From: Clostridiales bacterium
Lineage (GTDB): Bacteria > Bacillota > Clostridia > Peptostreptococcales > Anaerovoracaceae
Reading direction: 5' to 3'
Assembly (NCBI GenBank): GCA_015058215.1
Contig: SVCU01000013.1
Location: forward strand, 1 to 55,566
Length of the DNA stretch: 55,566 nt
Shown here: positions 25,696-33,393 of the stretch, piece after piece
Layout of the letters: every line of letters starts with the position of its first letter
Position numbering within the stretch: position 1 is the first letter of the stretch
Position numbers and translations under genes: made by a program
Notes under the pieces: generated by a model
The model's input: only the letters and a program-made list of their open reading frames with translations
Told to the model about the DNA's origin: nothing
Databases searched by the model: none

Positions 25696-26742
25696 ATGAT
25701 GCTGACCACAGCGGAACTGAAAGAGAAACTGAGCGCCTTCCTCACGGAAGAGCAGATGCTGCAGGATGCCCCCATGAAGAACCATGTGTCCTTCCGGGCC
25801 GGGGGCGCGGCGGCGCTGCTTTTGCTGCCCAAAAGCAGCGCGGAGCTGCGCTCCGCCTTGCAGACCTGCAAGGCCGCCGGCTGGCCCGTCTTTGTGATGG
25901 GCAACGGCAGCAATCTTTTGGTGACCGACGCCGGGTACCCCGGCGCCATCATTAAGATCGGCAGCACCATGGGCCGCTGCCGTGTGGGCGGCGATTCGGA
26001 ATGGGCCGCCCCTGGTGCGCCCGCAGTCCCGGCGGGCGCTTCCGATTGCCTGCCGGCCGGTACCATTCGCGCCGAGGCCGGCATCCTGCTGTCCACTCTG
26101 GCCGCCCGCGCCCTTGACGCGGGCCTTACCGGTCTGGAATTTGCCAGCGGCATTCCCGGCAGCCTGGGCGGCGGTCTCTTCATGAACGCCGGAGCCTACG
26201 GCGGCGAACTGAAAGACATCGTCACCTGGGTCCGGGTCATGGATCCGGAAACCGGGGAAGAAAAGGTCCTTTCCGGTGAGGAGATGGCCTTTGGCTATCG
26301 AACCAGCCGTCTGCAGAAGACCGGTGAAATCGTTTTGGAAGCCCAGCTGCAGCTGCAGCCCGGCGATAAAGAAGCCATTTCTGCCCGCATGAAGGAACTG
26401 ACCGCTCAGCGTGTGGCGAAGCAGCCTCTGCAGTACCCCAGTGCCGGCAGCTTTTTCAAACGGCCGGAAGGCCATTTCGCAGGTGCCCTCATCGAGCAGG
26501 CGGGTCTGAAGGGCCTGGCTCTGGGCGGTGCCCGCATTTCGCCGCTCCATGCCGGTTTCATGGTCAACGAAGGCGGCGCTACCGCCACGGAGATCATTCA
26601 GCTGATGCATGTGGCACAGGCTGTTGTTTTTGAAATGTTCGGTGTCAAACTGGAACCGGAAGTTCGTTTTCTGGGCGCGCTTCCCGGGGAGAACGCCGCT
26701 GCGGTCTTGTCTGCAGAAGCAGTTCCGGGAGGTGCCCGATGA
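25696..26742 (+). CDS. murB: UDP-N-acetylenolpyruvoylglucosamine reductase (MurB)
   Basis: A 348-residue FAD/NADPH enzyme that makes UDP-MurNAc in peptidoglycan synthesis. Motifs: MGNGSNLLV and the FAD site IPGSLGGGLFMNAGAYGGE (read in parts), SAGSFFKRP with the catalytic Ser, IEQAGLKG, and the catalytic Glu in EVRFLG. It exceeds the usual length (about 300-310). Part of the excess is an Ala/Pro/Gly-rich stretch at residues about 97-115, encoded by two back-to-back GC palindromes (25986-26039) between IKIGSTMG and GTIRAEAG. The reading frame stays open. The stop overlaps the PHP gene start (ATGA). Confidence 0.93.
   Translation: MMLTTAELKEKLSAFLTEEQMLQDAPMKNHVSFRAGGAAALLLLPKSSAELRSALQTCKAAGWPVFVMGNGSNLLVTDAGYPGAIIKIGSTMGRCRVGGDSEWAAPGAPAVPAGASDCLPAGTIRAEAGILLSTLAARALDAGLTGLEFASGIPGSLGGGLFMNAGAYGGELKDIVTWVRVMDPETGEEKVLSGEEMAFGYRTSRLQKTGEIVLEAQLQLQPGDKEAISARMKELTAQRVAKQPLQYPSAGSFFKRPEGHFAGALIEQAGLKGLALGGARISPLHAGFMVNEGGATATEIIQLMHVAQAVVFEMFGVKLEPEVRFLGALPGENAAAVLSAEAVPGGAR
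25986..26039 (+). repeat. tandem palindromes inserted in frame in murB
   Basis: The first hairpin is GGGCGGC (25986-25992)/GCCGCCC (26005-26011) with a 12-nt loop. The second is GCGCCCGC (26017-26024)/GCGGGCGC (26032-26039) with a 7-nt loop. Joined by CTGGT, they share GCCGCCCCTG with the uvrC element. They encode a low-complexity Ala/Pro/Gly insert. Confidence 0.65.
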
Positions 26743-27527
26743 CCACCTATCGCATGCTCTGGGACCTTCATACCCACACCACCTATTCCCACGGTACCGG
26801 CTCCATTGAGGACAATGTACGGGCCGCCCGGGAGGCCGGTCTTGCGGCCATCGGGATCTCCGACCACGGCCCCGACCATAAACTTTATGGTGTCAAAGAG
26901 AAGCTTCTTCCCGAAATGAAGGAAGAAGTGCGCAGACTCCGGGCCAAGTATCCCGATATCAAAATTCTGCTGGGTCTGGAATGCAACATCATCAATTCTT
27001 CCGGCAGGATCGACCTGCCGAAGGACTCCGCCGCCATGCCGGATTACATCATGGCCGGCTATCATTACGGCGGCGTGGGCGAAAACCCTCTGGCCGCTTT
27101 GGCCCTTCACGGCGGCAATAAACTGAAGCTGTCCCTGTGCCACGGTCCCAACACCCGGCGCATGGTGAATTCCATCCGGCAGAATGCCGGGATCATCCGC
27201 ATCGTGACCCATCCGGCGGACAAAGGCGCCATGGATATCATGGCCATCGGACAAGCCTGTCTGGAAACCGGCGCGCTGATGGAGATCAACGATTCCCACC
27301 GGGCACTGACCGCAGAACACATCACCCGTCTGAAAGACCTGGGCGTGGGTTTCGTCATCGGCAGTGATGCACACCGTCCGGAAAACGTGGGGAAATTCCA
27401 AAGAGCTCTGGACCGGGCGCTGGAAGCCGGTCTGGATCCTTCCCGCATCATCAATATCGTACCCGATACAGAACCCGTCGAAGAAACGCAGAAGAGGAGG
27501 ATGCCCCAATGGATGCAGTTATTGTAA
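26739..27527 (+). CDS. PHP-domain phosphoesterase
   Basis: A 262-residue polymerase-and-histidinol-phosphatase-type metal phosphoesterase. The N-terminal DLHTHTTYSHG supplies the first metal histidines, ISDHGP the second site, LGLECNI the Glu, THPADKG another His, and FVIGSDAHRPE the final Asp-His. It is likely a histidinol-phosphatase-like or small phosphate-ester hydrolase; the substrate is unproven. It starts within the murB stop (ATGA) and its end overlaps rapZ by 19 bases, so translation is coupled across the three genes. Confidence 0.85.
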   Translation: MTTYRMLWDLHTHTTYSHGTGSIEDNVRAAREAGLAAIGISDHGPDHKLYGVKEKLLPEMKEEVRRLRAKYPDIKILLGLECNIINSSGRIDLPKDSAAMPDYIMAGYHYGGVGENPLAALALHGGNKLKLSLCHGPNTRRMVNSIRQNAGIIRIVTHPADKGAMDIMAIGQACLETGALMEINDSHRALTAEHITRLKDLGVGFVIGSDAHRPENVGKFQRALDRALEAGLDPSRIINIVPDTEPVEETQKRRMPQWMQLL

Positions 27528-28357
27528 CCGGTGTTTCCGGCGCAGGAAAAACCATGGCAGTTCACTGCCTGGAAGATCTGGGTTATTACTGCGTGGACAA
27601 TATGCCCCCCGCGCTGATCAAGGATTTCGTCCGGCTAGCCATGGAAAACAGCAACCCCGTGGAACGGGCCGCTTTCGTCATGGACGGCCGCGGCCGCGAG
27701 TTTTTCCAGAACGTGAAGGGCTCGCTGGAAGATCTGAAGGATATGGGGGTCAATTATAAGATCCTCTTCCTGGAGGCCCGTGACGACGTACTGATCCGCC
27801 GCTACAAGGAAAGCCGCCGCGCCCATCCCATGGCAAAAGACGGCAGCATTTCCTCCGGCATCGCGGCCGAGAAGGAACAGCTGGCCGAACTGCGCGCTCT
27901 GGCGGATTCCGTCATCGATACCTCCGGCATGAAAACCGCTCAGCTGAACACCACCATCAAGAATATCCTCTATCCCACCAAGGAAGTTTCCGATTTCACC
28001 ATCACCGTGGCTTCCTTCGGCTACAAGCACGGTGTGCCCACGGAAGCGGATATGATCTGGGATATGCGGTTCCTGCCCAATCCCTATTATCTTTCCAGCA
28101 TGCGTCATCTGACCGGCAACAGCCGCAAGGTCAGCGAATATGTGCTGAAGGCTCCCGAAGCGCAGCTGTTCCTGGAAACCATGCACAAACTGGCTGCTGC
28201 CATCATCCCTTCCTATATTCGGGAAGGAAAATACAATATGATGCTGGCCTTTGGCTGCACCGGCGGACAGCACCGCTCTGTAGCCATGGCCAATGCCTTT
28301 GCCGATCTTCTGGAGGCCGATGGCCTGCAGGTGATCCGCATCCACAGAGATCTGTAG
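27509..28357 (+). CDS. rapZ: RNase adapter/nucleotide-binding protein RapZ (YvcJ)
   Basis: 282 residues. The N-terminal Walker A is GVSGAGKT (8-15), followed by LEDLGYYCVDNMPPALI, and the C-terminal domain has the metabolite-binding signature GCTGGQHRSV. In E. coli RapZ controls GlmS through small-RNA decay; in Firmicutes YvcJ binds nucleotides and affects competence and the cell envelope. The ribosome site AGGAGG lies inside the PHP gene. It is in the murB-PHP-rapZ-whiA cluster. The usual neighbour glmR/yvcK is missing between rapZ and whiA. Confidence 0.93.
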   Translation: MDAVIVTGVSGAGKTMAVHCLEDLGYYCVDNMPPALIKDFVRLAMENSNPVERAAFVMDGRGREFFQNVKGSLEDLKDMGVNYKILFLEARDDVLIRRYKESRRAHPMAKDGSISSGIAAEKEQLAELRALADSVIDTSGMKTAQLNTTIKNILYPTKEVSDFTITVASFGYKHGVPTEADMIWDMRFLPNPYYLSSMRHLTGNSRKVSEYVLKAPEAQLFLETMHKLAAAIIPSYIREGKYNMMLAFGCTGGQHRSVAMANAFADLLEADGLQVIRIHRDL

Positions 28358-28363
28358 CAGAAA

Positions 28364-28393
28364 CGCGCCCTTCGAAGAACGGAAGCGGGCGCG
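28364..28393. repeat. GC palindrome in rapZ-whiA gap, first of pair
   Basis: CGCGCCC (28364-28370) pairs with GGGCGCG (28387-28393) across 16 nt. It stands five bases before a second palindrome, forming a tandem hairpin pair similar in design to those inside murB and uvrC. Confidence 0.6.
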
Positions 28394-28397
28394 CGTA

Positions 28398-28428
28398 GGC
28401 GCCGCCAAGCCATAAATCCGGCGGCGCC
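28398..28428 (-). repeat. GC-rich palindromic repeat, copy 2
   Basis: GGCGCCGCC (28398-28406) and GGCGGCGCC (28420-28428) enclose 13 nt that read GGATTTATGGCTT on the minus strand. It matches copies 1 and 3 in loop length and loop start. Confidence 0.75.
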
Positions 28429-28446
28429 CTCCAGAAAGGAATCCCT

Positions 28447-29397
28447 ATGTCTTTTTCCGCTGATGTAAAAAAAGAACTCTCCCGGGTGGAAGAACTGAAA
28501 AAATGCTGTATGCTGGCCGAAATCTCCGGCTTTCTGCGCCTCAGCGGCTCCATCCAGCTGGCCGGCGGCGGTAAACTGAGCCTGAAGCTGACCACGGAAG
28601 ACCCGGCCATCGCCCGTCTGTTCCTGCGCCGCATGAAGGCCTATTTCGGTGCCTCCTGTTCTCTTCGGGTGGAAGAAAATGCCCCCTTGAAAAAAGGCCG
28701 CGTATACGAACTGACCATCAGCCCCGAAGAAGGCTCCGAACTGATCCTTCGCGAAACCGGCATTCTGCTGGTCAAGGAAGGCTACAACTACTTCTCCGAA
28801 GAAGTACTGGATTCCATCGTCAAAAAGAAATGCTGCAAGCGTGCCTTCCTGCGGGGAGTCTTCCTGGGGGGCGGCACCGTATCTCAGCCCGACAAGGGGT
28901 ACCATCTGGACATGGTCTGCGACAGCGAAGCCCTGGCCAACGATGTGCGTAAGCTGGTGAACAGCTTCGGTCTGAAAGCCAAGGTGGTGCAGCGCCGCAA
29001 CAAATTCGTAGTCTATCTGAAGGAAGCGGAGCAGATCTGCGACCTCCTGGGCATTCTGGGCGCACACACCCAGCTGCTGGAATACCAGAACGTGCGTATT
29101 GTGAAGGAAGCCAAGAACCTGACCAACCGCATCGCCAACTGCGAAAATGCCAACATGGACCGGGCCGCTGCCAACGCTGCCCGTCAGCGGGAAGACATTC
29201 TGCTGATCCGGGAGAAGATGGGTTTGGAAGAACTGGAAGAGGGCCTGCGGCAGGTGGCGGAGCTTCGCCTTTCCCATCCGGAAACATCTCTGGCCGAACT
29301 GGCTCAGCTTGTGGATCCGCCGCTGACCAAATCCGGTGTCAACGGCCGCCTCCGCAAGATCCACGCGCTGGCAGAAGCCATCCGCCTGGAGAACTAA
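28447..29397 (+). CDS. whiA: sporulation/division regulator WhiA
   Basis: A 316-residue WhiA/DUF199 protein. The N-terminal domain resembles degenerate LAGLIDADG homing endonucleases (FLRGVFLGGGTVS near residue 137, YHLDMVC), and the C-terminal helix-turn-helix contains LAQLVDPPLTKSGVNGRLRK. WhiA binds DNA and influences division and, in Streptomyces, sporulation. AGAAAGGA precedes the start. It lies 89 bases after rapZ, the gap being filled by two palindromes. A strong terminator follows. Confidence 0.95.
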   Translation: MSFSADVKKELSRVEELKKCCMLAEISGFLRLSGSIQLAGGGKLSLKLTTEDPAIARLFLRRMKAYFGASCSLRVEENAPLKKGRVYELTISPEEGSELILRETGILLVKEGYNYFSEEVLDSIVKKKCCKRAFLRGVFLGGGTVSQPDKGYHLDMVCDSEALANDVRKLVNSFGLKAKVVQRRNKFVVYLKEAEQICDLLGILGAHTQLLEYQNVRIVKEAKNLTNRIANCENANMDRAAANAARQREDILLIREKMGLEELEEGLRQVAELRLSHPETSLAELAQLVDPPLTKSGVNGRLRKIHALAEAIRLEN

Positions 29398-29408
29398 AGA
29401 ACGTTGCT

Positions 29409-29445
29409 AAAAACGGCGAGGAGCATGTGCTCCTCGCCGTTTTTG
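29409..29445. terminator. bidirectional terminator between whiA and rpn-like gene
   Basis: A long perfect hairpin AAAACGGCGAGGAGCA/TGCTCCTCGCCGTTTT with T-tract and A-tract on the two sides. Confidence 0.9.
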
Positions 29446-29453
29446 CATTGCAA

Positions 29454-30443
29454 TTATAGTGTTTTGATCTCCTCTTCGGAAAGGCCGGTGGCTTCGCTGA
29501 TCTGTGAAACAGGAAGTCCCATGGCTTTCAGCTTGGCTGCAGTCTGCAGGGCATTCTGGCGTGCACCGGCTTCCAGTCCCTGAGCCATGCCTTCCTTCAG
29601 GCCATCGTCGTGGCCTTCATAATAGCCGCATTCCGTGTAGACCTTGCGGAATTCGTCATCGTTCAAATAGCGGAACAGCATACCTCGCATCTCTCCTTCA
29701 TGATCGTTCAGGAAAGCGGTCAGGATGTTTTCTTCCTTGCAGGTGCGAATGGCCTCGTCGATGGCAGATTCCAACGAGAAGCCGGCTGCACACTTTTGGC
29801 GGATCCGATGGATCAGAAGACTGTAGTCCTGCAGGGTTTTGCTGCGCTCCAGCATTTTAGCCCCGGAAGGGTAGTTAATGTTAAAGCACTGCACTTTCAG
29901 CTCCAGGTCTCCGTGCCCCGGTTCCATGAAACTGTCCGAAAGCCGGAGCGTCTTCTGCTCAGGGAATCCTTGTGTTCCGGTATAGAATACAAAGAATTCC
30001 GGAGAAGGAAGGGGGATCACTTTCCTCGAATAGATTAGATTCTTCGGTACCATTTTACCATAGGTCTTGGCTGCGTACAACAAAAACCGAAGGGGCATGT
30101 TGGGGTTAACCGTGGACTGCTGCTCCACAAAAACAATGAGTTTATTATCCAGCAGGAAGGAAATATCGTTCTTCTTGCGGTCGAAGATCTCGGTCTCAAG
30201 GGTTGTAATTTCAACCTTTGTCTCAGGTCCGTAGTTTGAGCCGGTGACGGCGTTGTAGAGTTCCAGCAGGTGCTCTTTGTCGGAAAAGAGCAGGCGGAAT
30301 AAACCGTCCTGATAGGGCGGTGTGTACTGTGCAGCAGGAGCAGCCGCAGTGGTTGCATTCTGCGCAGCGGTAGCCAAAGCGGATGCATTCTGCATAGCGG
30401 CAGGGGAGAACACCTGCCGCTGGTTTGCGTCATGGATTGTCAT
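29454..30443 (-). CDS. Rpn/PD-(D/E)XK nuclease-family transposase-like protein
   Basis: 329 residues. An Ala/Gln/Thr-rich low-complexity N-terminus (about 14-42) precedes a Rpn-type domain beginning PYQDGLFRLLFSDKEHLLELYNAV. Candidate catalytic residues lie in KNDISFLLDNKLIVFVEQQST (D and E of a PD-(D/E)XK core, read in parts), and the C-terminal part has the usual helical GHDDGLKEGMAQGLEAG repeats and an HTH-like end. Such proteins are often multicopy and linked to recombination-promoting nuclease activity. No terminal repeats of an IS are seen. The ribosome site is weak (AGAG). Confidence 0.78.
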   Translation of the reverse strand: MTIHDANQRQVFSPAAMQNASALATAAQNATTAAAPAAQYTPPYQDGLFRLLFSDKEHLLELYNAVTGSNYGPETKVEITTLETEIFDRKKNDISFLLDNKLIVFVEQQSTVNPNMPLRFLLYAAKTYGKMVPKNLIYSRKVIPLPSPEFFVFYTGTQGFPEQKTLRLSDSFMEPGHGDLELKVQCFNINYPSGAKMLERSKTLQDYSLLIHRIRQKCAAGFSLESAIDEAIRTCKEENILTAFLNDHEGEMRGMLFRYLNDDEFRKVYTECGYYEGHDDGLKEGMAQGLEAGARQNALQTAAKLKAMGLPVSQISEATGLSEEEIKTL

Positions 30444-30603
30444 AGTGTAATCTCTTAGTCTTTCTACCTCTTGAGCTGTGATGCATCGGGGCGGAGTTGT
30501 GCACGATTACAGATTACCATATATTACCAAATTACGCAAGGGGGAATGTAAATAAATGGAAGTGCAAAACGGAGGTTACCCTCTTGCCGAAGCGGTTCCA
30601 AAG

Positions 30604-30637
30604 AAAAAGCCCCGGCCGTGCGGTCGGGGCTTTGCTT
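30604..30637 (-). terminator. terminator after abrB-like gene
   Basis: AAAGCCCCGGCCG and CGGTCGGGGCTTT close a 2-nt loop; the A-tract on the plus strand gives the U-tract for minus-strand transcription. Confidence 0.8.
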
Positions 30638-30649
30638 GCGTTATTGTTT

Positions 30650-30892
30650 TTACAGCTTCTTCATTTCGGCCAGGCAGTCTTCGCAGACGTTCTTGTCGTG
30701 AACGCGGACCACATTCTTGGCATTGCCGCAGAAGATGCAGGAAGGTTCATATTTCTTCAGCAGGATGTATTCGCCATCGGTGTAGATTTCGATGGGATCT
30801 TTGATCTCGATATCCAGAGTCCGTCTCAGTTCGATGGGGAGAACGATTCTTCCGAGGTTGTCTACTTTTCTTACGATTCCGGTTGCTTTCAT
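30650..30892 (-). CDS. AbrB/SpoVT-type transcriptional regulator with zinc-finger tail
   Basis: 80 residues. The N-terminal swapped-hairpin DNA-binding domain is typical (GIVRKVDNLGRIVLPIELRR, then IYTDGEYILLKKY). The C-terminal 30 residues carry CIFC and CEDC, a probable zinc-binding module not found in B. subtilis AbrB itself. AbrB proteins repress stationary-phase and sporulation genes. AGGAGG lies before the start. A single gene with its own terminator; its upstream region separates it from a small membrane-protein gene. Confidence 0.9.
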   Translation of the reverse strand: MKATGIVRKVDNLGRIVLPIELRRTLDIEIKDPIEIYTDGEYILLKKYEPSCIFCGNAKNVVRVHDKNVCEDCLAEMKKL

Positions 30893-30975
30893 TTTCGGGT
30901 TCCTCCTAAACTTGGGAAATAGTTACCGCTGAGATGGTAGAACTCTACCATGATTTGGATGAAATGTCAAATCTT

Positions 30976-31293
30976 TTATTTGCCGGCCATGGCCTTCAGG
31001 CCTTTGATGAAAGCCACAAGGGAGGTGAGGGTACCGCCCAGGCTGCCGTTGCTTTTCAGGTTGGAAGAGAAATTGGAAACGGCGGAACTTGCATCGGTAA
31101 CGATGACTTTGGCTTTATTGGTTGCGTCCACTGCGGTCTCGGTAATAACGGAAACATCGTCCAGCACCTTCTGCAGCTTCTTGACAGAGGGGATCAGGTT
31201 GGCGATGAGCATGATCAGGTAGACCAGCAGCACCAGAACGGCTGCACCGAGGATCAGCAGGCAAACATCTTGTAAGGTCAGGGTCATATTCAT
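30976..31293 (-). CDS. small membrane protein, DUF948-like
   Basis: 105 residues: one N-terminal transmembrane helix (about 7-31) followed by an amphipathic helical region (VLDDVSVITETAVDATNKAK) and a Gly/Ser-rich tail. The layout resembles DUF948 proteins, which have a membrane helix and an extended coiled region; the function is unknown. AGGAGG precedes the start. It is divergent from spmA with about 108 bases between. Confidence 0.65.
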   Translation of the reverse strand: MNMTLTLQDVCLLILGAAVLVLLVYLIMLIANLIPSVKKLQKVLDDVSVITETAVDATNKAKVIVTDASSAVSNFSSNLKSNGSLGGTLTSLVAFIKGLKAMAGK

Positions 31294-31401
31294 TTTCGTT
31301 ACCTCCTTGTCCTTTTATTATACCCGAATGAATGGAAATTACAATGTTTTTTTGTAAATGAATTACATATAGTAAAGGCAAAGAAAGGGGGGATCGCCGT
31401 G

Positions 31402-31974
31402 ATGAACCGGATTTGGGCAGCGCTGATCCTGATCGGTGTTGCGGTCTGCGCCTGGCAGGGAAGGCTTTCCGACCTTTCGGAAGAACTTCTGAACAGCGCT
31501 TCCGATGGGTTGTATTTCGTGCTCAGCCTGGCAGGGGTCATGGGGCTCTGGGCAGGGCTCATGAATGTGGCCCGCAGGACGGGGCTCATGGAAAAACTGG
31601 CTCGTCTTGCGACACCGGTGATGCGCTTTTTGTTCCCAAAGGAAGCGGATGGGGAAACCCGCTCGCTGATCCTCATGAGTTTTCTGGCCAATCTGTTCGG
31701 CGCGGGGAACAGCTCCACCGTGTTCGCGCTGAAGGCCATGGAAGCTCTGGACCGGGAGAACGGCCGCAGGCCGGAAGCCAGCGATGCCATGTGCATGTTT
31801 CTCGCGGTGAACATGACTATGCTGCAGCTGGCACCGGTGACCATTCTGAAGCTGCGGCAGGATGCGGGAAGTGCGGACCCCGGCGCCATTTTGCTGCCCT
31901 CCTACGGTGCGGCGCTGCTCTCCATGGCGGTCGCGATCCTGGTTTGCAGGCTGGCGGAGCACCGGAACAAATAA
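31402..31974 (+). CDS. spmA: spore maturation protein A
   Basis: 190 residues with about five hydrophobic segments and the nucleoside-recognition (Gate) domain: GLWAGLMNVARRTGLMEKLA, SFLANLFGAGNSSTVFALKAM and a central NMTMLQLAPVTI motif (each read as part). In Bacillus SpmA and SpmB are needed for spore core dehydration. The start could be the GTG at 31399 or this ATG; the GGGGGG site fits the ATG at nine bases. spmB follows 69 bases later. Note that homologues also occur in non-sporulating bacteria. Confidence 0.88.
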   Translation: MNRIWAALILIGVAVCAWQGRLSDLSEELLNSASDGLYFVLSLAGVMGLWAGLMNVARRTGLMEKLARLATPVMRFLFPKEADGETRSLILMSFLANLFGAGNSSTVFALKAMEALDRENGRRPEASDAMCMFLAVNMTMLQLAPVTILKLRQDAGSADPGAILLPSYGAALLSMAVAILVCRLAEHRNK

Positions 31975-32043
31975 GAATGGTACGGCAGAAGATGCCGGAT
32001 GGCGCTGCCCCGAAGGATCCGTTATTTTCGGAAAGGAGGCTTC

Positions 32044-32562
32044 ATGAGCGACTTTTTTTCGGCGCTTTCCGCCGTGTTTATTCCTTTGATTTTTACGGCC
32101 GTCTTGCTGTACGGCCTTTTTCGAAAAGCTCCCGTCTATGACTTTTTCGCGGAAGGTGTGAAGGAGGGGCTGCAGAGTGCAGTAGAGGTGCTGCCCTTTA
32201 TAATCGCCATTTTCGTGGGCATACGGGTCTTTACGGCCTCTGGGGCCATGGAACTGTTTCAGCGGCTCCTGGGGCCGATTTTTGGGCTTCTGGGGGTGCC
32301 GGAAGAGCTGCTCTCTCTGATCCTCCTTCGGCCGGTCTCGGGAAGCGGCAGCCTGGTGCTGGCGGGAGAGATCCTGCAGGAATTCGGACCGGACAGCTTT
32401 CTGGGCCGGGCGGCATCCGTCATGACCGGAACCTGCGAAACCGTGTTCTACGTTCTGGCGGTGTACTTCGGTGTCACTGCAGTGAAGAAGAGCCGCCACG
32501 CGCTCTGGGCCGGTCTTGCGGGGTATGCGGCCGGCATCGCCGCCTCCCTCTGGCTCTGCTGA
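32044..32562 (+). CDS. spmB: spore maturation protein B
   Basis: 172 residues with four to five helices and a Gate domain: PVYDFFAEGVKEGLQ, LPFIIAIFVGIRVF, LLRPVSGSGSLVL, and the TGTCETVFYVLAVYFG signature. It acts with SpmA in the membrane. GGAAAGGAGG is eight bases before the ATG. The gap to spmA contains a small hairpin and no terminator, so the pair is an operon. Confidence 0.9.
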   Translation: MSDFFSALSAVFIPLIFTAVLLYGLFRKAPVYDFFAEGVKEGLQSAVEVLPFIIAIFVGIRVFTASGAMELFQRLLGPIFGLLGVPEELLSLILLRPVSGSGSLVLAGEILQEFGPDSFLGRAASVMTGTCETVFYVLAVYFGVTAVKKSRHALWAGLAGYAAGIAASLWLC

Positions 32563-32607
32563 AAAAGGCCGACGGTATAAACCGGCGACCTTTTGAACAG
32601 ACTATAT

Positions 32608-32668
32608 TAGAGGTTCTCTTTTGAATACAGTTTTGTCTCCCCGGCAATTAGCGGAGGAGAACCTCTGA
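32608..32668. repeat. inverted repeat beyond the GIY-YIG gene
   Basis: AGAGGTTCTC and GGAGAACCTCT frame about 38 bases containing TTTTGTCTCC. It is AT-richer than its surroundings and lies at the 3' end of the endonuclease gene. It may be its terminator or the edge of an inserted segment. Confidence 0.5.
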
Positions 32669-32669
32669 A

Positions 32670-33362
32670 TTACATTTTATATTTCCAAACATAACCAGCA
32701 GACGATGGTGTACGTCCGTTGGCTGCTGCAGCACGAACAGATGGAAAAGTTTCAATCAGACTACCAGACAAACTGTACGCTCTGATCTCTTTGCTATTGG
32801 CTTCAGATATTTTCTTCCGCGTTTCCAGGCTATGTTTTTTCCAAAACATACCATTTTTAACTCCGGTGCGCTGTGATGCGTATTCACTCAAGGTTCGTAT
32901 TGTAGAGGGCGAATGTCTATGTCCGTGGAACGGATTGTTTTCTCCTTCGTAAACTCCCTGCTTCGCCGCACTATTACGCTTGATTACGATGTCGGAATAT
33001 GTGAAATCCGAGTTTCCTCCGCTGGTTCGATTGAAGCCTTTTGAAGGGATATTTGTTTCGTAAATAGAAATCCATTTTTTTTCGTGTGAGTCCGCTTCGA
33101 CGGATGTGAATATATTTGTTATATTCTGGGGGATTGTCTTATCCCAGGCGATCCAGGTTTGACCGTCCCGATGTAAAACATAGTGGGAGAATACGGTAAT
33201 CAAATTTTCCTCACCGTAAAATTTGATGGCGTCGTAAAAATCTTTATTTTGCGTGTACCGACTTCCTTGTTGCCATCGCATAACTGGTTTTCTTGAGGTT
33301 TGCCCGATATAACGGCGTCCATCCGGAGAAACATGCATATATACGCAATAAAGTTCAGATAT
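32670..33362 (-). CDS. GIY-YIG endonuclease with NUMOD motifs (free-standing homing-type)
   Basis: About 230 residues. The GIY-YIG core is visible as LYCVYMHVSP followed by GRRYIGQTSRKPVMRW (the expected Tyr, Gly and Arg), and the linker region has NUMOD-type modules (NPFHGHRHSPSTI, NGMFWKKHSLETRKKISEA) and a C-terminal IRAYSLSGSLIETF DNA-binding motif. The first ATG (33338) would cut away part of the first strand. The frame is open upstream, and an ATA at 33362 lies six bases after AAGGAG, so a non-standard start is possible; I extend it there. It is clearly AT-richer than all neighbours, implying recent transfer. It follows the M20 gene stop by 31 bases. Confidence 0.75.
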   Translation of the reverse strand: MSELYCVYMHVSPDGRRYIGQTSRKPVMRWQQGSRYTQNKDFYDAIKFYGEENLITVFSHYVLHRDGQTWIAWDKTIPQNITNIFTSVEADSHEKKWISIYETNIPSKGFNRTSGGNSDFTYSDIVIKRNSAAKQGVYEGENNPFHGHRHSPSTIRTLSEYASQRTGVKNGMFWKKHSLETRKKISEANSKEIRAYSLSGSLIETFPSVRAAAANGRTPSSAGYVWKYKM

Positions 33363-33393
33363 TTTTGCTCCTTGAATTATGAAGTTTGCTTTG

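Noticed and set aside
32719-32952. Plus-strand frame opposite the GIY-YIG gene
   Set aside because: The minus-strand product has clear GIY-YIG and NUMOD motifs; this frame has none.
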